64,000 nt of DNA, from contig CAZVDF010000008.1 in NCBI GenBank assembly GCA_964626055.1, forward strand, positions 29,519-93,518, read 5' to 3'. Position 1 is the stretch's first letter, and every line of letters begins with the position of its first letter. A program made the position numbers and the translations under genes. Positions 17,493-26,236 of this stretch are shown here, piece after piece. Under the pieces are notes generated by a model. It searched no databases and was not told the origin of the DNA. It saw nothing but the letters and a program-made list of their open reading frames with translations. Origin of the DNA: JAFGSG01 sp964626055. Lineage in GTDB: Bacteria > Spirochaetota > UBA4802 > JAFGDQ01.

Positions 17493-19424
17493 ATGGGCAA
17501 TTCCGTTTTTTATAAAATATTACGCGAACACATAATTGAAGGCGATCCGGTGCCGGGCGCAGAGGTCGGCATAAAGATTGACCAGACCCTCACCCAGGAT
17601 GCCACAGGGACTCTTGCGTATCTGCAGTTCGAGGCAATGGGAATACCGCGCATTAAAACAGAGCTGTCCGTGTCCTATGTAGACCATAATATCATGCAAA
17701 TGGGATTCGAGAACGCAGACGACCATAAATATCTCGAGACGATGAACGCGAATTACGGGATATATTACTCGAAAGCCGGTAACGGCATCTGCCACCAGGT
17801 GCATCTTGAAAGATTCGGGCGGCCCGGCGCGACCCTCCTGGGTTCCGACAGTCATACTCCCACGGGCGGCGCTCTCGGCATGATAGCGATCGGGGCTGGC
17901 GGGCTGGAAGTGGCGGTTGCAATGGGCGGAGGCGCATTTTATTTTTCATGTCCCAGAATAATAAACATAAACCTGAAAGGCAGGCTGAAGCCGTGGGTAA
18001 GCGCAAAGGATATCATACTTAAGGTGCTGGAAATTCTCACTACCAGGGGCAATGTGGGATTCGCGGTGGAATACACAGGCGGGGGCATAAAAACCCTGAC
18101 AGTCCCCGAACGCGCCACGATCACAAACATGGGCGCGGAGCTTGGAGTAACAACTTCCATATTTCCCAGCGATGAAATTACCAGAAAATTCCTGGAAGCC
18201 GAGAACAGGGGGCCCGTCTGGAAAGAAATTATCCCGGACGCCGATGCGGACTATCACCGCACGATCAGCATCGATCTTTCAACGCTTGAACCGATGGCTG
18301 CTTGCCCCCACTCGCCCGATAACGTGAAGAAAGTGTCGGAGCTCAAAGGCATTAAAGCAGACCAGGTCGCAATCGGGAGCTGTACCAATTCATCATATAA
18401 GGATCTTATGACCGCGGCAAATATACTTAAAGGCAAAAAAATCCATCCGGGAGTAAGCCTCATAATTTCGCCGGGATCAAGACAGGTATTCGAGATGATC
18501 GCTAAGAACGGGGCGCTCGCGGACATGATCGCATCCGGAGCAAGGATAATGGAATCCGCCTGCGGATTCTGTATCGGCACAGGGCAATCGCCTGCCACAG
18601 GGGGAGTTTCATTGCGCACCAACAACCGCAATTTCAAAGGCCGGTCGGGAACAGTGTCGGCGCAGGTCTATCTTGTCAGCGTTGAAACCGCCGCTTTATC
18701 CGCGTTAAAAGGAGAATTCGTCAATCCGCTGGATTATCCTCCATCGGATTATCCTGAAACAAAAATTCCGGATAAATTTTATATTGACGACTCAATGATA
18801 ATTCCGCCTGTAAAAAAAAACGGAGAAAGAACGGAGATAGTGAGGGGACCCAACATCGGAGCTCCGCCGTTCACCGAGCCTCTTTCCGATGAGATAAAAG
18901 GAATAATTGGAATAAAAGTCGGAGATAAAATAACAACCGACCATATTATGCCCGCAGGCGACAGGCTTAAATACCGTTCGAATATTCCCAAATATTCCGA
19001 GTACGTATTTGAAAATGTAGACCGAGAATTTTCGAAAAGGTCTCTGGACAACAGGCAAAAAAATATTTTCACCGCAATAATAGGCGGAGAAAGCTACGGC
19101 CAGGGCTCATCAAGAGAACACGCGGCTATCTGTCCCATGTATCTCGGCGTACGCATCGTAATCGCAAAATCTTTTGAAAGAATACACTCTTCAAATCTCA
19201 TAAATTTCGGGATATTGCCGCTTGTCTTTGAGAACAAAGAAGATTATGATAAAATAATGCAATTCGATGAATTTTCAATCCGCAATAGCCGCACCCAAAT
19301 AAATGAAAAAATTATTACGATCGAAATCGCCGGGAAAAAATATAATTTAATTCTGTCCGCTTCGAAAAGACAAAAGGAAATATTGCTCGCGGGTGGGCTG
19401 CTGAATTATACAAAAATGCGGTAA
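17493..19424 (+). CDS. Aconitate hydratase, Aquifex-type
   Basis: 643 aa, much shorter than AcnA (~890) and matching the compact aconitase form first seen in Aquifex. It interconverts citrate and isocitrate with a 4Fe-4S cluster. Visible cluster ligands are the Cys in GSCTNSSYKDL and the pair in ESACGFCIGTGQSP; the GSDSHTPTGGALGM motif binds substrate. The C-terminal swivel domain carries SYGQGSSREHAAI. ATG at 17493 follows AGGTATCGG. The fused large and small domains distinguish it from LeuCD. It is in front of a small 60-aa gene. Confidence 0.93.
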   Translation: MGNSVFYKILREHIIEGDPVPGAEVGIKIDQTLTQDATGTLAYLQFEAMGIPRIKTELSVSYVDHNIMQMGFENADDHKYLETMNANYGIYYSKAGNGICHQVHLERFGRPGATLLGSDSHTPTGGALGMIAIGAGGLEVAVAMGGGAFYFSCPRIININLKGRLKPWVSAKDIILKVLEILTTRGNVGFAVEYTGGGIKTLTVPERATITNMGAELGVTTSIFPSDEITRKFLEAENRGPVWKEIIPDADADYHRTISIDLSTLEPMAACPHSPDNVKKVSELKGIKADQVAIGSCTNSSYKDLMTAANILKGKKIHPGVSLIISPGSRQVFEMIAKNGALADMIASGARIMESACGFCIGTGQSPATGGVSLRTNNRNFKGRSGTVSAQVYLVSVETAALSALKGEFVNPLDYPPSDYPETKIPDKFYIDDSMIIPPVKKNGERTEIVRGPNIGAPPFTEPLSDEIKGIIGIKVGDKITTDHIMPAGDRLKYRSNIPKYSEYVFENVDREFSKRSLDNRQKNIFTAIIGGESYGQGSSREHAAICPMYLGVRIVIAKSFERIHSSNLINFGILPLVFENKEDYDKIMQFDEFSIRNSRTQINEKIITIEIAGKKYNLILSASKRQKEILLAGGLLNYTKMR

Positions 19425-19444
19425 ATATTATATGAGGAAACATT

Positions 19445-19627
19445 ATGGATCCACTTCAAAAGCTTGAAGAGTCTATGAAAGTGCTGGACACACTGAGCGT
19501 TTTTATAATTGAAGGGAGTGATTATTATATCGAATCCGAGGACATAAGAATGCTGCTGCAGGATGTTTTTGAAAAGATCCGCGGAATTTATGATTCATGT
19601 AACGACGAAAAACATTATATTTTATGA
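19445..19627 (+). CDS. Small acidic protein, unknown
   Basis: 60 aa, acidic and probably helical (DPLQKLEESMKVLDTLSVFI, then MLLQDVFEKIRGIYDSC). ATG at 19445 is preceded by TGAGGAA at good spacing and lies 20 bp after the aconitase stop, so it is probably co-transcribed. No family recognised. Confidence 0.6.
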   Translation: MDPLQKLEESMKVLDTLSVFIIEGSDYYIESEDIRMLLQDVFEKIRGIYDSCNDEKHYIL

Positions 19628-19702
19628 ATTCTTATTGACGTTCAATGGGTAATTTTATATCATTTAATGATAAAAGAAAGGCAATAGGTATTAACGTTTA
19701 TT

Positions 19703-19873
19703 ATGAAAATCTTTATTAAAATATTATCGATAGTATTAATATTTACTGCCGGCTGTTCCATGTCTTCTGTGACCGTACGTGAGAATCAGATCGGGAACGG
19801 TTTAAAGCCCCTGCTTGAAAAACAGCATGAAGATAAACAAATCAATGTAGGCGTTCCGATCTATACTTTTTAA
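19703..19873 (+). CDS. Small lipoprotein, unknown
   Basis: A 56-aa ORF beginning MKIFIKILSIVLIFTAGCS. It has a basic start, a hydrophobic stretch and the lipobox FTAGC, so Cys18 would be lipidated and the mature part is only about 39 residues (ending VGVPIYTF). An AGGT lies about 15 bp upstream, which is weak. The lipoprotein signal is better than chance for such a short frame. It may be co-transcribed with the preceding small acidic gene. Confidence 0.5.
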   Translation: MKIFIKILSIVLIFTAGCSMSSVTVRENQIGNGLKPLLEKQHEDKQINVGVPIYTF

Positions 19874-19952
19874 TTTCCCGGCCGGTATCCCCGTCACACT
19901 CAAAATTACAGGTAAAACAAATATTTAAAAAGAACTATTCCTCACTTATCTT

Positions 19953-20047
19953 GAAGCCATCTCGGAATTATTTTTTGTTTATTGTTAATAACTCATCTTG
20001 ACTGACTTTTTTATAAACATCTGCGATAGAATGATAAGATGGCTTCC
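19953..20047. repeat. R5 element with a nested R1 end
   Basis: GAAGCCATCTC (19953-19963) and AGATGGCTTCC (20037-20047) are inverted ends. Inside, 19989-20035 is identical over nearly its whole length to the left end of the R1 element at 24780 (CTCATCTTGACTGACTTTTT and on to CGATAGAATGAT), then stops. The element thus looks like an R5 repeat carrying a broken R1 copy. Confidence 0.55.
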
Positions 20048-20071
20048 GGTACTTTCCCGTATAACATGACA

Positions 20072-20105
20072 GCCGGCAAAGCCGGCGGGCGGAACAGTTC
20101 CGCCC
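20072..20105 (-). terminator. Double hairpin after the slipin gene
   Basis: GCCGGC-AAA-GCCGGC (20072-20086) directly abuts GGGCGGAAC-A-GTTCCGCCC (20087-20105), 8 bp beyond the slipin stop. The stems are strong but no U run follows, so termination would be Rho-aided or the hairpins protect the 3' end. Confidence 0.4.
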
Positions 20106-20112
20106 GGCCGAG

Positions 20113-20868
20113 TTATTTCTTCAGAAAAGGAGTAATTAAATCGATCGGGATAGGGAATAACGTTGTTGAGTTATTCTCCGTCGCCACTTCGCTTAACGTC
20201 TGGAGATAACGGAGCTGGAGAGCAACAGGATGTTCTTCCATTAATGTAGCCGCGCTTACCATCTTTTCAGCAGCCTGGAATTCGCCTTCTGCATTGATAA
20301 CCTTGGCTCTTCTCTCTCTCTCGGCTTCAGCCTGCTTTGCCATGGCGCGCTGCATCTCCTGCGGAAGATCAACATGTTTGATCTCCACTTTAGCGACTTT
20401 TATGCCCCAGGCATCCGTATCCTTATCCAAAGCATCCTGAAGATGCAGATTAATTTTATCTCTTTCACTCAGGATCTCATCCAATCCGACCATACCCATT
20501 ATGCTTCTCAGCGTGGTCTGGGCAAGCTGGCTTGTCGCGTATAGATAATCTTCAACCTCCGTCACTGCCTTATTAGGCTCCACTACCCTGAAATATACCA
20601 CAGCGTTGACCTTTAAGGAAACATTATCCCTTGTAATAATATCCTGGGGAGGCACATCAAATGCCACCAACCGCAGGCTCACCCTGACCCATTTATCTAT
20701 AAAAGGTATTATTATAATAATACCCGGTCCCTTAGGGCCCCTGGGAGGACCTATCATCCTTCCCAGACGAAATACAACCGCTCTCTCGTATTCCTTCAAT
20801 ATTTTAATTGATGAAATCAGCAGAAGTATCAACAGAATAATTATTGTTAAATATGCACTCGGAATCAT
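20113..20868 (-). CDS. Slipin (SPFH/stomatin family) membrane protein
   Basis: 251 aa with an N-terminal membrane segment (IPSAYLTIIILLILLLISSI) and the SPFH domain (EYERAVVFRLGRMIGPPRGP, then WGIKVAKVEIKHVDLPQEMQ), ending in a helical tail (AEAERERRAKVINAEGEFQA). Such proteins oligomerise in membrane microdomains. It is followed upstream by an NfeD-type protease gene, the standard partner: in archaeal and bacterial pairs the protease cleaves the slipin C-terminus. ATG at 20868 follows GGAGG. Confidence 0.92.
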   Translation of the reverse strand: MIPSAYLTIIILLILLLISSIKILKEYERAVVFRLGRMIGPPRGPKGPGIIIIIPFIDKWVRVSLRLVAFDVPPQDIITRDNVSLKVNAVVYFRVVEPNKAVTEVEDYLYATSQLAQTTLRSIMGMVGLDEILSERDKINLHLQDALDKDTDAWGIKVAKVEIKHVDLPQEMQRAMAKQAEAERERRAKVINAEGEFQAAEKMVSAATLMEEHPVALQLRYLQTLSEVATENNSTTLFPIPIDLITPFLKK

Positions 20869-20947
20869 AAAAACCTCCTTCTTGTTTATTTTTTTTCGAG
20901 ATCTTTAAAAAATTATACTGACGCTATTTATTCAACTCTGTCATCTT

Positions 20948-22282
20948 CTATTTGTTCGTATATTTTTTTACAATCAGCGTCATTCCATCTGATGCGGAAA
21001 CAATTACCTGATCGCCTTTTTTTATCTCTTCGCTGCTTTCCGCGTTCCAGTATTCACCGTGTATCATAATTTTCCCGGCTCCGCTGAAATCGGCCACGGC
21101 TCTCCCTGTCTCCCCGATCAATCCTTCCATGCCAGTCGTTACCTTTCCCCGGTGAGCGATCAGTATCGATCTTATGAGGACAAAAAAGAAAAGCAACAGA
21201 AATACAACCACTCCGGCAATTGTAAGTATTGGAACCGACATTCCGGGCAGAGGGGAATCGAAAAGTATCATGGATCCGAATACGAGGGATGCTATGCCCC
21301 CGAGCGTAAGCAGGCCGTAACTTACAAAGTATAGCTCGAGAATGAAAAGCGTAATGGACAGAAGAATAAGAGCAAGGCCGAGCATGTTGGTCGGGAGTAT
21401 CCTGACAGCCAGCAGGAAAATAAAAAGCGACACGCCTCCCAGTACGCCTGGAAATATCATTCCCGGATTTTTTATCTCCATTCCTATGCCCGCAACCGCG
21501 ATAATAAACAACAGAAAAATATACTGCGGATCCGCGAAAAAATTCATGAACTTCTGTTTGAGATCCATTTCGAACGCAACTTCCCTGATATTTGCCGTGC
21601 GTAAAACAACGGAGTATCCGTCTACATTGATTTTTCTCCCGTTCAACTGATTTAAAAGGTCGTCCATATCTTCGGCAATAATATCTATTACTCCAAGCTT
21701 TTTTGCTTCAAGATACGAACTGGAGATCGCGCTCTTAACAGCCTGCTCGGTCCACTGAATATTACGGTTTCTCTTCTGGGCAAGGCTTCTCGCGTAGGCA
21801 AGAGTATCGTTCAGTACCTTCGTTTCCATTATACCTTCGCGTCCTTTTTCGTCCTTCTGCCCGAAATTCAACAGCGGGCTTACCGGATGCATCGCTCCTA
21901 TCTCGGTGCCGGGCGCCATTGCGGCAATATGGGCCGAGATCATGATGTAGCCGCCTGCAGAAGCCGCCTGGGCTCCCTTTGGATACGCATAAACAACAAC
22001 CGGAGCTTTTGATGAAAGAATTGCTTTAATGATCTCGCGCATGGAAGACATAAGTCCGCCCGGCGTATCCATTGCAATCAGTATGAACTGTGCTTTTTCA
22101 TTATTGGCTTTCTCTATTGAAGATACTATATGCTCCGCGATAATAGGATTAACAGTTCCCACGAGTTTTATAAGCGCATAATGACTGACGGCTCCGCCGG
22201 CATTGACGGCAAGCGCATCCCTGCCGGTTACAAAAGAAGTAAATATGAAAAGGGCCGCAATAATTATATTAATCTTTCTCAT
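20948..22282 (-). CDS. NfeD family membrane-bound serine protease
   Basis: 444 aa. Signal peptide (residues 1-25), then a ClpP-like serine protease domain with AQAASAGGYIMISAHIAAMAP (nucleophile Ser) and a likely catalytic Lys in EQAVKSAISSSYLEAKKLG. Four to six membrane segments follow (about 235-370) and a C-terminal OB-fold NfeD domain (GLIGETGRAVADFSGAGKIMIHGEYW). It pairs with the slipin gene 79 bp downstream on the same strand and probably processes it. ATG at 22282. Confidence 0.92.
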   Translation of the reverse strand: MRKINIIIAALFIFTSFVTGRDALAVNAGGAVSHYALIKLVGTVNPIIAEHIVSSIEKANNEKAQFILIAMDTPGGLMSSMREIIKAILSSKAPVVVYAYPKGAQAASAGGYIMISAHIAAMAPGTEIGAMHPVSPLLNFGQKDEKGREGIMETKVLNDTLAYARSLAQKRNRNIQWTEQAVKSAISSSYLEAKKLGVIDIIAEDMDDLLNQLNGRKINVDGYSVVLRTANIREVAFEMDLKQKFMNFFADPQYIFLLFIIAVAGIGMEIKNPGMIFPGVLGGVSLFIFLLAVRILPTNMLGLALILLSITLFILELYFVSYGLLTLGGIASLVFGSMILFDSPLPGMSVPILTIAGVVVFLLLFFFVLIRSILIAHRGKVTTGMEGLIGETGRAVADFSGAGKIMIHGEYWNAESSEEIKKGDQVIVSASDGMTLIVKKYTNK

Positions 22283-22337
22283 TCATTTTACCTGATATTT
22301 TTACTAAGATTCAATTTCAGTAGGTAAAATTTTTGTC

Positions 22338-22360
22338 ATTCCCGAGAGCGAGTCGGGAAT
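22338..22360. repeat. Short palindrome ATTCCCGA / TCGGGAAT
   Basis: An 8-bp stem with the 7-nt loop GAGCGAG in front of the NfeD gene. It resembles the CCCGA...TCGGG intergenic palindromes common in many bacterial genomes. There is no U run for a terminator. Confidence 0.4.
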
Positions 22361-22495
22361 CCGAAATTTCACTTGTCTACCGGAATAGATTCTATTAACA
22401 GTCTTCTGTCTTTCTATAAGCATTAACTAAAAAATACCGACTGTCAAGCCTATAATTAAAAGCTGAGCCCGGTAGGCTGAATGCAAATATTATTC

Positions 22496-22525
22496 TTGAC
22501 GTAGAAAGCAAAGTTAATTTATTAT
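22496..22525 (+). promoter_or_regulatory. Sigma70-type promoter for the HNH gene
   Basis: TTGACG (22496-22501), 18-bp spacer, TATTAT (22520-22525), 42 bp before the start codon. Confidence 0.5.
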
Positions 22526-22567
22526 GTCCCGGAGCCGCTGTGCCGGCCTTTTGAAGAGGAAAACACG

Positions 22568-23134
22568 ATGCTGAATACCGACGTATTAGTATTAAATTCC
22601 GGCTTCATCCCAATCCGAATAACTACCGCAAGGGATGCCGTATGTCTGTTGACCGCGGATAAGGCTGTTCCCGTTCTCGATAGCGATGATTACGTAAGAT
22701 CTCCATCGATATCTGTAAGAATACCTTCCGTCATCTCCATACCGGGCTATAATGATCTTCCCAAAAGAAAAGTGGTTTTTTCCAAACTTAACGTTATTTA
22801 CAGAGACGATATGATCTGCCAGTTCTGCAATAAAAGATTTTCCGTGAGGGATCTTACCGTGGATCATGTTATCCCGGGCAGCAGATGGCAGGAAGTCACG
22901 GGCAGAGCCTTAAGCAACGGCTATTCCTCATGGGAAAATATGGTTTGCGCGTGCAAATGGTGCAATAACAGAAAAGGAAACCGGCTACTAAAGGAACTCG
23001 GATGGTCGCTCCGGACCAATCCCGTAGAGCCAAAATACATGCCGCATATAATCATATCATTCGAAAGAGCGCAGAGAAAAGGCTGGCTGCCCTTCTGCGG
23101 ATTCAACGTAAAGCTCATTAAACTAATTGCTTAA
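22568..23134 (+). CDS. HNH endonuclease family protein
   Basis: 188 aa. The HNH core lies at about residues 86-140: CQFCNKRF (first Cys pair), LTVDHVIPGSRW (DH of the active site), SSWENMVCACKWCNNRKGN (Asn/His-equivalent and second Cys pair). The N-terminal half (VLVLNSGFIPIRITTARDAVCLL) matches the extension of the common standalone HNH proteins often found near ordinary metabolic genes. ATG at 22568 follows AGAGGAAAA. Cellular role is not known; no restriction-modification or phage genes are nearby. Confidence 0.88.
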   Translation: MLNTDVLVLNSGFIPIRITTARDAVCLLTADKAVPVLDSDDYVRSPSISVRIPSVISIPGYNDLPKRKVVFSKLNVIYRDDMICQFCNKRFSVRDLTVDHVIPGSRWQEVTGRALSNGYSSWENMVCACKWCNNRKGNRLLKELGWSLRTNPVEPKYMPHIIISFERAQRKGWLPFCGFNVKLIKLIA

Positions 23135-23335
23135 TCTATCCGGGATTTTCAATCTTTAAAAAAGAACTCTATTCTTAACAATTCGAATCTGTCCTGCAAA
23201 ATTTTTTCTTTTTACGATATTGTTTTTAAAAATCACTAGCAAAAATAATTTATTTTATAATTATACTTGTCATATATAAATATTAATTATACTTTAAATT
23301 AACAATTGAATTCAGAGATTAATTCGGGGACAAAA

Positions 23336-24736
23336 ATGATTAAGAAAAGAAAAACAAAGATAATTGCCACTCTTGGGCCGGCATCTTCGGATAAGCAAAT
23401 CATTAAAAATTTTATGGAATTCGGGGTAGACGTTTTCCGAATAAATTTTTCTCACGGAAATTATGGAGACTACGGAGAACTAATCGAATCGATAAGATCG
23501 ATTAAAAAAGATACGGCGATAATGGCCGATTTAAAGGGTGCGGAGATAAGGACAATAGTAAAAAATAAAAACGGCATAGAACTGACGAAGGATAAAGAGA
23601 TCGAGCTTCTTTTTAATGCTGAAGATATGAGCGATAATAATTTTTCGCTCAACTACGATAAAATAAGCCAGATATCCAAAAAAAACAATCATATCATGGC
23701 GGATGACGGCAATATCGATTTCGTCATCACTGAAATAAAGAAAGACAGGCTTATCCTTTCACCTGTCAAGAACGGTTTATTAAAAGATAAGAAAGGCACG
23801 CATTTTATTGGAGTTGACGTGCCGTTCCCGATCCTTACTCAGGCTGATAAAAAAGATATAGAATTCGCGGTTTCGCAGAACGTCGATTTTATAGCCGCTT
23901 CAATGATCAAAAGCGAGAAGGAAATATATGCGATAAGAGGATTGCTTCACGATAACATTAAACTGGTAGCCAAGATAGAACATCCGCAGGCAGTCTCGAA
24001 TATTGAAAGGATAATTGAAGCGTCGGATATGATCCTTGTAGCGCGAGGCGATCTCGGCGTGGAGCTTCCCATTACCGAAGTGCCGACGGCACAGAAGATA
24101 ATAGTAGGCGCAGCGCAAAAAAGAGGGAAACCCGTGATTATCGCGACGCAGCTTCTGGATTCGATGATGCAGAATCCGAGACCGACCAGAGCCGAAGTAA
24201 GCGATATTGCGAACGCCGTCTTCGATAAAGCGGACGCCCTGATGCTCACGGGCGAAACCGCTGCCGGCATGTACCCGACGGAAGCTGTCAGATATCTCTG
24301 CGAAACGATCGATAATGCCGAGAAAAGCATAGATTACACGAAATACAAGGACTCGATCCAGATCGACAGGGAAGATTCGAGCGAGGCAATCAGCTATGCG
24401 GCAATTGAAGCCGCGTATTCGCTCAAGGCGAGAGCTATCGTCTGTTTCACATCGTCCGGGTCGACTGCCCTGCGGGCAGCCAGGTTCAGACCAGGGATCC
24501 CGATCATAGCAATTACCCAGCATGATGAAGTCGCCAGACAGCTTTTAATAACATTCGGGATAATCCCGGTTAAAATGGATGCATTCTCCAACACAGACGA
24601 GATGATTGAGGATGCAAAAAAAATTCTTTTAAGCAGCAACATGGCAAAAAAAGGAGATACGTTCGTAATTACAGCCGGAAATCCAGCAGGCATCCCCGGC
24701 AACACAAATATGCTTAAAATCATTAATATCGAATAG
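23336..24736 (+). CDS. pyk: Pyruvate kinase
   Basis: 466 aa from ATG at 23336, which follows GGGGACA. A TTG start 10 codons earlier is possible but less likely. It converts phosphoenolpyruvate and ADP to pyruvate and ATP. Seen are KTKIIATLGPASSD, FRINFSHGN (ATP/K+ site), the catalytic segment VAKIEHPQAV with ARGDLGVELP, and ATQLLDSMMQNPRPTRAEVS followed by MLTGETAAGMYP. The C-terminal allosteric domain is present (FTSSGSTALRAARFRPGIPI). An R1 element follows the stop codon. Confidence 0.96.
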   Translation: MIKKRKTKIIATLGPASSDKQIIKNFMEFGVDVFRINFSHGNYGDYGELIESIRSIKKDTAIMADLKGAEIRTIVKNKNGIELTKDKEIELLFNAEDMSDNNFSLNYDKISQISKKNNHIMADDGNIDFVITEIKKDRLILSPVKNGLLKDKKGTHFIGVDVPFPILTQADKKDIEFAVSQNVDFIAASMIKSEKEIYAIRGLLHDNIKLVAKIEHPQAVSNIERIIEASDMILVARGDLGVELPITEVPTAQKIIVGAAQKRGKPVIIATQLLDSMMQNPRPTRAEVSDIANAVFDKADALMLTGETAAGMYPTEAVRYLCETIDNAEKSIDYTKYKDSIQIDREDSSEAISYAAIEAAYSLKARAIVCFTSSGSTALRAARFRPGIPIIAITQHDEVARQLLITFGIIPVKMDAFSNTDEMIEDAKKILLSSNMAKKGDTFVITAGNPAGIPGNTNMLKIINIE

Positions 24737-24777
24737 AAGTCGTCTCAAAGTTAAGTTATAAATATTTTATATAAATT

Positions 24778-25025
24778 ACTCATCTTGACTGACTTTTTTA
24801 TAAACATCTGCGATAGAATGATCAGATTATTATCAATTTTAAGGCAACATGGATGTTGCCGACCGCCGAAGAGTCCACGGAGGGCGACCAACAGGATGTT
24901 GGAAGTGCCGCTGGAGCCATGGATGGCGGAAGGCGGCAGCTATTTGAGGCGGAAAATTGATAATAATCTGATCATTCTATCGATAGTATTAAGAAATAGT
25001 GTAATAAAAGTCAGTCAACTTGAAT
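24778..25025. repeat. R1 long palindromic element, copy A
   Basis: The inner arms 24811-24840 and 24953-24982 are a perfect 30-bp inverted repeat. Outer ends (TCATCTTGACTGACTTTT and the complement of TCAAGTTGACTGACTTTT) are also inverted. The 112-bp interior holds hairpins GGCAACA-TGGA-TGTTGCC (24843-24860), CCAACA-GGA-TGTTGG (24888-24902) and GCCA-TGGA-TGGC (24916-24927), plus CCGCC/GGCGG. There is no ORF of note. It lies between pyk and leuB, both on the plus strand. Confidence 0.8.
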
Positions 25026-25137
25026 AAATTAATCTTTTAAGATTGGTCGTAATAATTTTGCTTGCATTTAATCATGCTTTTTATTTTTTATACTTCTTTA
25101 TAAATATTAAGAATTACTTTATTCTACAGGATCAACC

Positions 25138-26199
25138 ATGAAAACATACAAAATAGCAGTTATAGGCGGCGACGGCACGGGCCCGGAAGTAGTGCGCGAA
25201 GGCATTAAATCGCTTAAGTCGATTGCCGATATAGAAAAATTTAAAGTAGAACTTACGGACTTTGATTTCGGCGGAGAGAGATATATGCGCACAGGCGAAG
25301 TCCTGCCTGCGACAGCTGTAGGCGACCTTAAGAAGTTCGATGCAATACTTCTTGGCGCCATAGGGCACCCGGACGTGAAGCCGGGCATTCTTGAAAAAGG
25401 CATTCTGCTCAAGCTTCGTTTTGAACTGGACCAGTATATAAATCTTCGCCCTGTAAAACTATACGAAAACGTTGAGACGCCTTTAAAGGACAAAGGGCCT
25501 AAGGATATTGATTACGTCGTTGTTCGCGAGAACACAGGCGGGGTTTATACCGGTGTAGGCGGCACCACGATGGAAGGGACTCCTCATGAAATCGCAGAAC
25601 AATCTATGATCTATGGCAGATTCCAGGTAGACAGATGCCTTAAATGGGCTTTTGAATACACAAAGAAGAGAAATAAAAAAAATACTCTGGCTCTTTCGGG
25701 CAAGACAAACGTACTTACATACGTGTGGGGTCTATGGGAAAGGGCATTCCATGAAATAGGACAGAAGTATTATCCCGATATTAAACGCGAGTACTATCAT
25801 GTCGATGCCACATGCATGTGGATGGTAAAAAATCCGGAATGGTTCGACGTAATCGTAACCGAAAACCTGTTCGGAGACATTATCACGGACCTCGGGGCGA
25901 TAACGCAGGGCGGCATGGGAATCGCGTCCGGCGGAAACATCAACCCGGAAGGAGTATCGATGTTCGAGCCTATCGGCGGGAGCGCGCCGAAATACACCGG
26001 CCAAAACATAATTAACCCGATGGCGGCAATAGGCGCCGTTCAGATGATGCTCGACATTCTCGGAGAGCGCAAAGCAGCGGCAAGGGTTGAAGAAGCCATG
26101 AAGAAAACCATTCTTAAAATGAAAGACCAGGGAGCAGGCAAGATGGGAATGTCGACAACCGAAGTCGGCGACAGCGTGGCGAATTACATCGTAATATAA
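25138..26199 (+). CDS. leuB: 3-isopropylmalate dehydrogenase
   Basis: 353 aa of the beta-decarboxylating dehydrogenase family. Motifs: IGGDGTGPEVVREG, DAILLGAIGHPDVKPG, LLKLRFELDQYINLRPVKLY (substrate loop with the three Arg), the catalytic Tyr/Lys region VVVRENTGGVYTG and NVL-containing segment, and the metal-binding DVIVTENLFGDIITDLGA. NAD selectivity fits GGSAPKYTGQNIINPMAAIGA. The pattern is that of the second LeuB type common in Actinobacteria. It oxidises 3-isopropylmalate in leucine synthesis; leuD is 25 kb away. Isocitrate or tartrate dehydrogenase activity is a less likely alternative. Confidence 0.88.
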   Translation: MKTYKIAVIGGDGTGPEVVREGIKSLKSIADIEKFKVELTDFDFGGERYMRTGEVLPATAVGDLKKFDAILLGAIGHPDVKPGILEKGILLKLRFELDQYINLRPVKLYENVETPLKDKGPKDIDYVVVRENTGGVYTGVGGTTMEGTPHEIAEQSMIYGRFQVDRCLKWAFEYTKKRNKKNTLALSGKTNVLTYVWGLWERAFHEIGQKYYPDIKREYYHVDATCMWMVKNPEWFDVIVTENLFGDIITDLGAITQGGMGIASGGNINPEGVSMFEPIGGSAPKYTGQNIINPMAAIGAVQMMLDILGERKAAARVEEAMKKTILKMKDQGAGKMGMSTTEVGDSVANYIVI

Positions 26200-26236
26200 C
26201 ACAAGCTATTCCAAAAAAACTCTTAACTCAAAGATT

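Noticed and set aside
22568..23134. HNH gene as part of a defence island
   Set aside because: The neighbours are an NfeD protease and pyruvate kinase; no other defence genes are nearby, and this HNH type is common as a lone gene.
24778..25025. R1 element as a tRNA or self-splicing intron
   Set aside because: No cloverleaf, no intron core or reverse transcriptase frame was found; the structure is a simple long-arm palindrome.
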